64,000 bases of DNA from Leptospira kanakyensis (GTDB lineage Bacteria; Spirochaetota; Leptospiria; Leptospirales; Leptospiraceae), in the NCBI RefSeq assembly GCF_004769235.1, contig NZ_RQFG01000018.1:334701-398700 (forward strand), written 5' to 3'. Each line of letters begins with the position of its first letter. Within the stretch, counting starts at the first letter, position 1. A model generated the notes under the pieces. That model was not told the DNA's origin, searched no databases, and worked only from the letters and a program-made list of their open reading frames with translations. The translations under genes were made by a program, and so were the position numbers. Shown in pieces: positions 46,050 through 53,459 of this stretch.

Positions 46050-46319
46050 AGACAACGAATTCCAGGGGAGGCGAATTCGGAATTGTCCTAGGTTTCTATT
46101 ATTTAGACAAAATGGAAATCTTACCCGACACTGGTTCTTTATAATGTCTTAGTTTTGCAGCGGTTTGATGAATTTGTTTTCAATTCTTGGCAATCACTGG
46201 AAGATTTGGTCCGCAAAGAATTCACAATTACACCTAGTAGATTTACAGGGGTAGATTCGATTGAGGGGCTGAAACTAGAAATTTCCAAGGATTTTTACAT
46301 AGTGCTTGGAAGATTTTGA
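46050..46319 (+). pseudogene. Decayed C-terminal fragment of a phosphohexomutase
   Basis: Two reading frames join into a remnant. In the first, GGEFGIVLGFYYLDKM resembles the GGExSGHI motif of phosphoglucomutase/phosphomannomutase domain III; in the second (open from 46107 to a TGA at 46317), QRFDEFVFNSWQSLEDLVRK and DSIEGLKLEISKDFYIVL resemble domain IV just before the RPSGTEP phosphate loop, which is missing. The frame change lies near 46135-46145. There is no start codon. It fills most of the 402-bp gap between the MCP and lipoprotein genes. Confidence 0.45.
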
Positions 46320-46340
46320 GTCTGAGTATAACATAGAAAA

Positions 46341-46898
46341 ATGAAAAACTTTCCTCTTATTTCAGCCGCGATAATTTTTTCCTTATTTCAGTGTTCTTCA
46401 TCCGAAGAACGAATCATTCAAAACAAACAGGTTTTATTTGAGAACTGTATGGAAACTTTTCAAGATGAGTCGAAGTGTAATCAACTCCTTACTAAGTCAG
46501 AAAATGATTTAAAAACGGAGGAAGATAAAAGAAAAGCACAACGAGAGGCTCTGACTGAAGAAGGTTACAATGGTTTAAAGATTAGAGAAGTTATGTTAGA
46601 GAGACTTCAGAAACAAACTCGAATTTTTGTAAAAGAATATTTGGGTGAGCCAGATAGAATCATTTATAGTGGTGATGGAGATGTGTTAGTTTACACTCGT
46701 CCCATTTCTATTTATGAACCTGGTGCGGAACCTGACGAGGAAATTTATATTTTCTTCAAACGAAACTTAGTGCGAACCGTAAACGTAGTGAAGCCTGCGA
46801 GTGTTAGAGCTCAAGGATTTAGCTGGGGAAAATGGTTAAAAGGATCAAAGAAGAACCAAAACGAACAAAAAGGTTCAGATCAGTTGGAAGAGAAATAA
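46341..46898 (+). CDS. Lipoprotein of unknown function
   Basis: A 185-residue lipoprotein with a clear lipobox (LFQCSSS) after a hydrophobic signal. The mature part has a helical, Lys/Glu-rich middle (coiled-coil-like) and a beta C-terminal region (RIIYSGDGDVLVYTRPISIYEPG) that resembles small beta-barrel assembly lipoproteins only loosely. The last 25 residues are Lys/Gln/Glu-rich. No function is recognised. A strong hairpin terminator follows at 46901. Confidence 0.72.
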   Translation: MKNFPLISAAIIFSLFQCSSSEERIIQNKQVLFENCMETFQDESKCNQLLTKSENDLKTEEDKRKAQREALTEEGYNGLKIREVMLERLQKQTRIFVKEYLGEPDRIIYSGDGDVLVYTRPISIYEPGAEPDEEIYIFFKRNLVRTVNVVKPASVRAQGFSWGKWLKGSKKNQNEQKGSDQLEEK

Positions 46899-46900
46899 AA

Positions 46901-46928
46901 AAATAGAGTGGGGGCTCCCACTCTATTT
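46901..46928. terminator. Bidirectional terminator between convergent lipoprotein genes
   Basis: Perfect 12-bp stem AAATAGAGTGGG/CCCACTCTATTT with a GGCT loop, flanked by A- and T-rich runs on both sides, so it can end transcripts from both directions. Confidence 0.85.
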
Positions 46929-46955
46929 ATATTTAAAATGGTTTTCAGTGACTAC

Positions 46956-47417
46956 TTAGTAATAAGTAGGTGCTGAAAAAACTACTTTTGATGTAGCATC
47001 GGCAGTTGAAGTAAACGTCAACGGGTCTTTGAAAGCATCAACAGCTGCTGAAGCAGTTGCATATTTGTTTTCCGCAATGTTACATTTCAACTCATTGTAT
47101 TTTTTAATTACACTTGTTTTGATAGTAGCATAATCGGCACCAATGGCTTGGTTGTCAGCAATAGTCACAAGGGAGCAGTTGGCACCTGCATCCAATTGAA
47201 TTTTTGCTCCAATACAAGAATTGATAAGACCAGCAGATACTAAACAGTCTGCTTGTGCTCCAACTGGTGCATGAGGATTTGACACTAAGTAAGTAAGAAG
47301 TGTAACATCTTCATTTTTTTTCGTTGAAGACTCAGCACAACCTACAAATGACACTGCAGTCAAAGCTACCATGATTGCCAGGGAGACGAATCCGGATTTT
47401 GATTGATTGGATTTCAT
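46956..47417 (-). CDS. Lipoprotein with Cys-rich mature domain
   Basis: A 153-residue lipoprotein; the signal peptide ends SFVGC. The mature part has four Cys (DCLVSAGLINSCIGAKIQLDAGANC and LKCN), spaced for two disulfides, and is Ala/Ser/Thr-rich. No family is recognised. It lies directly downstream (22 bp) of the outer-membrane beta-barrel gene on the same strand, so the two may act together at the envelope. It ends at the bidirectional terminator. Confidence 0.68.
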   Translation of the reverse strand: MKSNQSKSGFVSLAIMVALTAVSFVGCAESSTKKNEDVTLLTYLVSNPHAPVGAQADCLVSAGLINSCIGAKIQLDAGANCSLVTIADNQAIGADYATIKTSVIKKYNELKCNIAENKYATASAAVDAFKDPLTFTSTADATSKVVFSAPTYY

Positions 47418-47438
47418 ATTTTATTATTCTCCTTTTCC

Positions 47439-48821
47439 TTAGAATGTTGCAACGATACCTAAAGTTACACCGTGTTGATGCGATTGAGGTTGCCCTTTTT
47501 CGTCAGTGAAAACTTGACCTTTTGCTTGGTCTCTTCTGAGGTCAACTTTGATGATAATGTTGTCTCCGTAGTAGTAAGTAGGTGTGATTGTAAAAGTTTC
47601 GGCGCTTCCTAGGTAATACTTGGTGTTGTTATATCCAAGGCTACCCATGTATTGAAGGTCATGTCTTCCTGCAGTGTTGTTACTCACGCCAAGAGGACCA
47701 CCGTTTCTTGAATCATCAATTCTTTCGTAACGTCCAGCAAGTGCCCACTTATCAGTAAACTTATATCGGAACCACAAACCGTATGTTTTGTAAACACGTT
47801 TTGCGTTGCTGTCATCGCGAGTAAGAGATACTTTTGTTGTTCCTGTTCCGTCAACATCAACTTGAGTTGTTGGGTCAGTTAAAGTAGCCGCTGCTCCACT
47901 TTTATCCCCTTGAGTATAGTCAAAGGATATAAGAGTTTTGTCGTTTGGAGTGAAGTTCAAAATCACGTTGTTAATCAACCAATAGTCGTTTTGGTAACTA
48001 GCACGTTTTGCGTTGATTGGTGTTCCATACACTTCGTTCATCCAATAATCTCCGTTGGATGGTCTTGCGTAAGTAACGTCCACGCCATAAAGTGTGTTCC
48101 AAGTTACTTTAAGTTTATCAGGAACAAGGTCATAAGAAACTTGTGTTCCTACCGCTTTATTCTTGTTAATACCATCTTGGTAAACAGACATGTTTCCGTT
48201 GTTTACACGGGAAATATCTGAACCTGTTCCACCCACACTATTGTATAGATAAAAACCTAAGTTTAGTCTGTCTGTAACAGCCAAGTTTGCTCTCGCACCA
48301 GTGTTGATGAAGGGGATTGTGTTAAAGAATATGTAACCTATCGTGTAAGTTGGGTTATCCTTTGATTCCAAAAGTTCATAACCAATGTGAGTGGCCATTT
48401 TACCCATATCAACAGTCATACCTTTTAATACTGGGAAATAAAATGAAACATATGCTTGTTGGAGCATGTTCATGTTCACAGTACCATTGGTTTGGTTGTA
48501 AGGTGCTTCTTGATAGACGTTGTTTTGACCGTTTTGGAAAACAGTTCTAAAACCCCAAGGGCTATCTTTGTCCGCAATTTTTTGCAAATCTAGTGCTGCT
48601 GCTGCGACACCGAATTGTTTATTTTGCGTGTTGAAAGTGCCTGTAGTATCACGTTTTGCACCTTCCACGTTGTTTGCAGTATACATATAGAACACATCTA
48701 CGTAACCGGAAACATTGATCTTATCGTACCAAGATTTTTCTTTTGTCTCGCCTTGAGCAAAAAGTGAACTTGAAACGAGAAGGGCAACCGAAGTTGCGAG
48801 AAGAGTATATTTATTTCTCAT
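47439..48821 (-). CDS. Outer-membrane beta-barrel protein (porin-like)
   Basis: A 460-residue protein with a signal peptide ending FAQ and a mature part made of alternating aromatic/charged strands (SGYVDVFYMYTANN, LNLGFYLYNSVGG, YALAGRYERID-type) ending in GIVATF, a C-terminal Phe expected for the Bam recognition signal. It is longer than usual OmpL-type proteins and probably forms a 14-16-strand porin. The substrate is unknown. It is followed by a small lipoprotein gene on the same strand. Confidence 0.8.
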   Translation of the reverse strand: MRNKYTLLATSVALLVSSSLFAQGETKEKSWYDKINVSGYVDVFYMYTANNVEGAKRDTTGTFNTQNKQFGVAAAALDLQKIADKDSPWGFRTVFQNGQNNVYQEAPYNQTNGTVNMNMLQQAYVSFYFPVLKGMTVDMGKMATHIGYELLESKDNPTYTIGYIFFNTIPFINTGARANLAVTDRLNLGFYLYNSVGGTGSDISRVNNGNMSVYQDGINKNKAVGTQVSYDLVPDKLKVTWNTLYGVDVTYARPSNGDYWMNEVYGTPINAKRASYQNDYWLINNVILNFTPNDKTLISFDYTQGDKSGAAATLTDPTTQVDVDGTGTTKVSLTRDDSNAKRVYKTYGLWFRYKFTDKWALAGRYERIDDSRNGGPLGVSNNTAGRHDLQYMGSLGYNNTKYYLGSAETFTITPTYYYGDNIIIKVDLRRDQAKGQVFTDEKGQPQSHQHGVTLGIVATF

Positions 48822-49000
48822 TTGCCATTTCTCCTATGTGAACTTGTTGTGCAAGTTGTGTACCAGGTTGGCGGATTCAAACCCGGCTTAAGGAAGAAAA
48901 AAATAGAAACAGTGTATTTGAATGGGTTCTAGAGGAAAAAAAATTAGTTTTTGATTAATAAAGAAACAATCCCAGGTTTAAAGGGGAAAGGAACTAGAAA

Positions 49001-50287
49001 TTAATTGATCAAATTGCTTATTAAATCAGCAGAGTGACGTAATAGTCTAGAATATTCATTTTCTTTAGGCGACTGTAGGACAAGGTCTAGGAGCTGGTTT
49101 AGAATGATTCCATAATTAGTTTTGGGCAAATCAGGGAAGGATTCGGAGAGATGGTTCCCGTTGAAGAGCAAATCTGTGAGGAGGAGGGGTGGGTTTTCTT
49201 CCCAAATCCGGATCATCTCTGAGGTATTTGCTCCAAAGATGGGGCTCAAGTTTTGGATGAATTGGGAATCTACTGGAATACGTTTTTGGAAATGGCGTTT
49301 AACGGGCGCTAAATAGTCTTTTTTTAAAAGAAAGGAATCAGTCGTATTTAAATTCTGTTTTGTTTCCCATCGCGATAAAAATTCAAAAAACAACAGACAG
49401 TCTTTGGTATTTTGACCAGAGAATTTTAATGTCCTTAATATGGTTTCTAAATCTTTAGACGGAATTTCTCCGAGTAATGCATAAAAGGCAAATGCCAATT
49501 GCATTCCTGTTAACTCTTTAGAGATTGTATCCAATCGTTCTAAAATAGGTTTGTTAGGAACAAGTCTGTTGGAAAGATTTGTTAGAAAAATTTGAAAGAT
49601 ATTTTCTTCTGCTAACAATTGGATCATTCTAGAAGGTTTTGATCCTAAAAAGGATTTTAAAACCTCATCTTGAAATCGTTCTAAAGAAATTTTTTTTGTA
49701 ATATGTTTGGTTTGATGAATTGCGTTTTTTGTTTCTCTTTCAATGATAAAATCCAAAGTACTTGCAAATCTTAAAGCTCGAATCGGGCGTAAACCATCTT
49801 CGGTAAATCTTTTGATAGGATCACCAATCGTACGAATGGTTTTTTGTTCGATGTCTTTCTGTCCAAAATGTTCATCCACAAGAACACCTGTTTTGATATC
49901 GAATGCTAATCCATTCATTGTAAAATCTCTTCGTTTCAGATCTTCAGATAATGTAGTTCCGAATTCTACATGGTCTGGCCTTCTACCGTCAGTATAATCT
50001 TTGTCGATTCGGTAGGTTGTAATTTCATAATTGATTTTATCCAAAACAACTGTGACAGTACCGTGGTCAATTCCGGTATCGATGACAGTTCGAAAGAGTC
50101 GTTTGACTTGGTTTGGTTCTGCATTTGTAGTTAGGTCAAACTCTTTTGGTGTTTGGCCCATTACCAAATCTCTGACAGATCCACCAACAAGGTAACATTC
50201 AAAACCTGCATCTTTCAATGCAGAGTCAATTTGAAATAGATGTTTTAAGTTTTGATCGGGAACTAAGGATTGAATGTCTATTGGCAA
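49001..50287 (-). CDS. CCA tRNA nucleotidyltransferase / poly(A) polymerase
   Basis: A 428-residue class II nucleotidyltransferase. The N-terminal palm has the metal-binding pattern YLVGGSVRDLVMGQTPKEFDLTT (Gly-Gly-Ser and the Asp-x-Asp-like acid pair), then VIDTGIDHGTVTVVLDKINYEI, RRDFTMNGLAFDI and the CC-adding-type basic block GDPIKRFTEDGLRPIRALRFA. No C-terminal HD domain is obvious. Whether it adds CCA or poly(A) cannot be told by eye. It overlaps the Fur gene by 10 bp at its start, so they are co-translated. Confidence 0.88.
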   Translation of the reverse strand: MPIDIQSLVPDQNLKHLFQIDSALKDAGFECYLVGGSVRDLVMGQTPKEFDLTTNAEPNQVKRLFRTVIDTGIDHGTVTVVLDKINYEITTYRIDKDYTDGRRPDHVEFGTTLSEDLKRRDFTMNGLAFDIKTGVLVDEHFGQKDIEQKTIRTIGDPIKRFTEDGLRPIRALRFASTLDFIIERETKNAIHQTKHITKKISLERFQDEVLKSFLGSKPSRMIQLLAEENIFQIFLTNLSNRLVPNKPILERLDTISKELTGMQLAFAFYALLGEIPSKDLETILRTLKFSGQNTKDCLLFFEFLSRWETKQNLNTTDSFLLKKDYLAPVKRHFQKRIPVDSQFIQNLSPIFGANTSEMIRIWEENPPLLLTDLLFNGNHLSESFPDLPKTNYGIILNQLLDLVLQSPKENEYSRLLRHSADLISNLIN

Positions 50288-50700
50288 TTTCTACATTTGC
50301 CTCTAAAAACAATTTCAACGGATTCTGTGGAAAAACCTTTTAATTGTTTGGCGGAAGGAATTCCGTTCCAAGGATCATCGATACATTCGATTTTACCACA
50401 ATTATTACAGATAAGGTGGCCGTGTGCTTTGGATACAATATGGTTCCCATCAGACTTTAACTCAAAATAGGTGACACGATCTGTGGAATGAAGGGAGTTT
50501 AAAAGATTTTTTTCTTCTAAATCAGATAAGGCGCGGTAGATGGTGACACGATCCCAAGACTCCTCTTTGGGGAGTTTTTCCATGATTTCCTGATGGTTTA
50601 ACGGTCTAGGAGAATCTTGCAGAATCGACAAAACATGTTCTCGGTTTTTGGTAACCTTAAGTCCGATTTTTTTTAGAATTTGAGAAGGATCTCCAGCCAT
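50278..50700 (-). CDS. Fur-family metal regulator
   Basis: A 140-residue Fur-type protein. The winged helix spans about residues 10-75, with DRVTIYRALSDLEEKNLL as the recognition region. The regulatory half has His residues (KAHGHLICNNCG) and the two structural CxxC pairs (CNNC and CRNC) that bind zinc. Whether iron, zinc or peroxide is sensed is uncertain; the short length and CxxC pairs fit Fur/Zur/PerR. It overlaps the next gene (nucleotidyltransferase) by 10 bp. Confidence 0.88.
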   Translation of the reverse strand: MAGDPSQILKKIGLKVTKNREHVLSILQDSPRPLNHQEIMEKLPKEESWDRVTIYRALSDLEEKNLLNSLHSTDRVTYFELKSDGNHIVSKAHGHLICNNCGKIECIDDPWNGIPSAKQLKGFSTESVEIVFRGKCRNCQ

Positions 50701-50732
50701 GATTTGTTTATCCTGTGGTGGGCGAAGATTGT

Positions 50733-51092
50733 CTATTCTAAAATCACGTTTGTTTTCCAGATTTCCCAGTACCGAATTCCCATTCGAGTATGAACTTGTA
50801 GAAACTCTTCAATTTGTATTCCTTTGTTTTTTTCAACAATCACAGGAGCAATGCCTAAATCTAACCTTCGGTTGAGAATAGTGTCGATTTCTTCCTTTGC
50901 TAATTGAGTTACCTTTTCGCAGACTTCTTTTCTCTCGATGAGTTGGGTTTTGTTTTTTTCGCAGAATGTTGCCGACTGGAAAGAGGATCCCGATTCTAAC
51001 AAATCATCTAACTGGCGAGTGGCCGATTTTTTACAATTGTATAAAAACAGGATTAGAATCAAAAAGGAAAATAGATTCAGGAAATTCTGCAT
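50733..51092 (-). CDS. Small lipoprotein of unknown function
   Basis: A 119-residue lipoprotein-like protein: the hydrophobic signal (FLNLFSFLILILFLYNC) ends in a Cys lipobox. The rest is helical and charged with two further Cys. The ATG at 51092 is used; a TTG at 51104 in the stop of the RNase H gene would couple the two. It sits between the rnhA-like gene and the Fur gene. No function is recognised. Confidence 0.6.
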   Translation of the reverse strand: MQNFLNLFSFLILILFLYNCKKSATRQLDDLLESGSSFQSATFCEKNKTQLIERKEVCEKVTQLAKEEIDTILNRRLDLGIAPVIVEKNKGIQIEEFLQVHTRMGIRYWEIWKTNVILE

Positions 51093-51100
51093 TTGGTCAA

Positions 51101-51514
51101 TCAATCCTTTGCATCTTGGGCAAGATTTGCTAGTTGGTCTGCTCTGGTGTTTTGTTCACGCGGAACATATTGGATTTCAAAATTTTGAAAGGATGTTTTT
51201 AAAGACTCGCATTTGTTTTTAAAAACAAGTAAGTCTTTATTTTTAACTTTATATTCACCTTTCATTTGTTTGACGACAAGTTCTGAATCCAATCGAAATC
51301 TGATTTTCTTGATATTCTGTTTAATGGCTTCTTCCATTCCGCGAAACAGGGCCTGCCATTCTGCCACATTGTTCGTCGCGGTTCCAATTTTTTCAGATAA
51401 AAAAAAGAATTCGATTCCATCATTGTTTTGGAAGGAAACCCCAATGGCAGCTGGACCTGGATTTCCGCGGGAACTACCGTCACAATAAATGAAGGTGGTA
51501 TCTTTCGTTGACAT
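51101..51514 (-). CDS. rnhA: RNase HI family protein
   Basis: A 137-residue RNase H-fold endonuclease that cuts the RNA of RNA-DNA hybrids. The catalytic residues are visible in order: Asp in YCDGSSRGNPGPAAIG, Glu in NVAEWQALFRGME, Asp in RLDSELVVKQMKG, and the C-terminal Asp of NTRADQLANLA. The ATG at 51514 is chosen; a TTG at 51550 would add 12 residues. It is shorter than E. coli RNase HI, as in several bacterial homologues. Confidence 0.88.
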   Translation of the reverse strand: MSTKDTTFIYCDGSSRGNPGPAAIGVSFQNNDGIEFFFLSEKIGTATNNVAEWQALFRGMEEAIKQNIKKIRFRLDSELVVKQMKGEYKVKNKDLLVFKNKCESLKTSFQNFEIQYVPREQNTRADQLANLAQDAKD

Positions 51515-51621
51515 AGCCGACAGTCTTTTTTGTGTTCTCTCTTCAACCAATCAAAAACACGAACTGAATTTAAAAAAAACATTTGGATTCTGATTTATTA
51601 AGGACTTTTTCGGCGGGCCGT

Positions 51622-51690
51622 GGTAGATGGAGCGTATTGGGTGGCGGGTGGATAACCCCACCCAGTCTAGATAGGGCGGGGACATCTACC
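51622..51690 (-). repeat. GC-rich intergenic repeat, copy B
   Basis: Second copy of the repeat, on the opposite strand to copies A and C. It is the best-defined copy: perfect 8-bp inverted ends GGTAGATG and CATCTACC (51622-51629 and 51683-51690) enclose the CCCCGCCC, GGGTGGGG and ACCCGCCACCCAAT blocks. It lies between the divergent rnhA-like and RlmK-like genes, where promoters are expected. Confidence 0.85.
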
Positions 51691-51725
51691 TAAAAATCCC
51701 AACCTCCCCTAAAAAAGGAAATTCC

Positions 51726-52715
51726 ATGACCGAACGGGGATTTGGTGCCCTTACCATGTTTGAAAACCGCCTTCGCAAACTAAAGAAGGAACGCGAAAAA
51801 TGGGCAAAACGAGAATCAGTTGAATGTTACCGAATTTATTCAGAAGACATTCCTCAAGTATCTTGTATTTTAGATCGTTATCCCAGAGGTTTTGTTTTAT
51901 ATGATAAAAGTTCCTTACGATTTCAGGCAGAAGAAGGCCATGACGAAAGGTTTGATCGTATCGCTTCTATTGTTCGCGATGTATTCCAAATACCCGAAGA
52001 TCAATTATTTTTAAAAAGACGTAAAAAACAAAAGGGTTTAGACCAGTATGATAAATTATCCATCGAAGGGAACTTTGAATGGGTTAAAGAATCCGATTTG
52101 GAATTTAGAATCAACCTTTCTGATTATTTAGACACGGGCCTTTTTTTAGACCACCGTACCACACGAGATTGGATCAGAAAGGCTTCAAAAGGAAAATCCA
52201 TACTCAACTTATTTTCTTATACAGGTGCATTTTCCGTTTATGCTGCGTCAGGTGGTGCCCAAAAAACCAAAAGTATAGATCTTTCTAAAACTTATTGTGA
52301 ATGGGCGTTAAAAAATTTAGAACACAATGGATTCAAATCAGCGAATCATCAAATCGTAAATGCTGATATTTTACAATGGGTGGAAGAGGAAACAAAAAAT
52401 CCTAACCGGGAACGATATGATTTAATTTTTTTAGACCCACCAACATTCTCTAATAGTAAAAAAATGTTTGAGGAATGGGATGTACAAACTAAACACAGAA
52501 ACCTTCTTTTGTTATTATTAACAAAGTTTTTAACTGATGATGGAGAAATTTGGTTCTCTACAAACTTTCGAAAGTTTAAAATGGAAGTGGCAGACGAAGA
52601 ATGGAACCAACGTGGGTTTCAGTGTACGAATCGTACGAAAGAATCCATCCCAAAAGATTTTCGGGATGAAAAAATCCACCAGTTATTTTTAATCCAACCA
52701 GAACCTAAGGATTGA
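51726..52715 (+). CDS. RlmK-like rRNA methyltransferase
   Basis: A 329-residue SAM-dependent methyltransferase resembling the RlmK domain of RlmKL (23S rRNA m7G2069) and related RlmI-like enzymes. The N-terminal ~90 residues include a mixed RNA-binding-like segment, then the SAM fold: LNLFSYTGAFSVYAASGGA (motif I), SIDLSKTYCEWALKNLEHN, and the catalytic-type LIFLDPPTFSNSKKM (NPPY-like). The ATG at 51726 has AGGA 8 bp upstream. It is transcribed divergently from rnhA, with the repeat copy B between them. Confidence 0.86.
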   Translation: MTERGFGALTMFENRLRKLKKEREKWAKRESVECYRIYSEDIPQVSCILDRYPRGFVLYDKSSLRFQAEEGHDERFDRIASIVRDVFQIPEDQLFLKRRKKQKGLDQYDKLSIEGNFEWVKESDLEFRINLSDYLDTGLFLDHRTTRDWIRKASKGKSILNLFSYTGAFSVYAASGGAQKTKSIDLSKTYCEWALKNLEHNGFKSANHQIVNADILQWVEEETKNPNRERYDLIFLDPPTFSNSKKMFEEWDVQTKHRNLLLLLLTKFLTDDGEIWFSTNFRKFKMEVADEEWNQRGFQCTNRTKESIPKDFRDEKIHQLFLIQPEPKD

Positions 52716-52718
52716 ATT

Positions 52719-53459
52719 TTAATATTTAACAAAAGGGTCAATACGTTCGGCAAGGATCCTTCTGTTTTCGCCCGACTGTAAAGATAGAATTCCTCTCATA
52801 ATGGCTTGGCGTTCGTTACTATCTTGTTTGGCGATTACTTTAAGTTGATTGGAAATGGGTAATAAAATTAAGTTGGCAAATGAAATTCCATAGAAGGTTG
52901 CAATAAAAGCCGTAGCAATTCCTTGCCCGAGAACTTTGGTTCCTCCATCTAGATTTTCAAGGACAGTCACAAGCCCAAGAACCGTTCCTATAATTCCCAC
53001 TGTTGGCGAAAATCCAGCAGCGGTTTCGAAGACTTTTGCTGATTTTAAATCGTTTTTTTCTTCTTCCTCATGGGCTTCCCATAAAATTTCTTCAATGGTT
53101 CTTGGGTCGGAACCATCCACAATCAATTGAATTCCTTTTTGTAAAAATGGATTATCCAATTTTTTGGCTTCATCTTCCAAAGATAAAAGTCCATCTTTTC
53201 TAGCCTTTTCCCAAAACCGAAAGAAAACAAGTTTGAGATCATTTTCTTTTTTTCTAGAAAGGACAAATTTGACGTCTGTAACTGCTTTTGTGACTTGGGA
53301 TATGGAATAGGATGCAAATGTAGCACCTAACGTTCCTCCGACGATGAGTAACATGGCAGGTAAATGAAAGAATGAACGTAAAGACGCACCTTCAATCAAA
53401 ATGGCTACAAAAACCGATAAAACGGCTGCGAGGATTCCGAGTATTGTGGAATGGATCAT
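52719..53459 (-). CDS. motA: Flagellar motor stator protein MotA
   Basis: A 246-residue inner-membrane stator protein with four membrane helices (about residues 5-20, 34-52, 150-170 and 178-200) and the cytoplasmic charged segment between helices 2 and 3 (SRKKENDLKLVF and ARKDGLLSLEDEAKKLD). The signature GGTLGATFASYS and SPTVGIIGTVLGLVTVLENL are typical. The usual partner motB is not adjacent; instead the gene overlaps the membrane-TPR gene by 4 bp. The protein conducts protons with MotB, which must be encoded elsewhere. Confidence 0.87.
   Translation of the reverse strand: MIHSTILGILAAVLSVFVAILIEGASLRSFFHLPAMLLIVGGTLGATFASYSISQVTKAVTDVKFVLSRKKENDLKLVFFRFWEKARKDGLLSLEDEAKKLDNPFLQKGIQLIVDGSDPRTIEEILWEAHEEEEKNDLKSAKVFETAAGFSPTVGIIGTVLGLVTVLENLDGGTKVLGQGIATAFIATFYGISFANLILLPISNQLKVIAKQDSNERQAIMRGILSLQSGENRRILAERIDPFVKY

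Noticed and set aside
48871..48892. A tRNA T-loop-like string (GGATTCAAACCC)
   Set aside because: No matching acceptor, D or anticodon stems around it; the region is just the leader of the beta-barrel protein gene.
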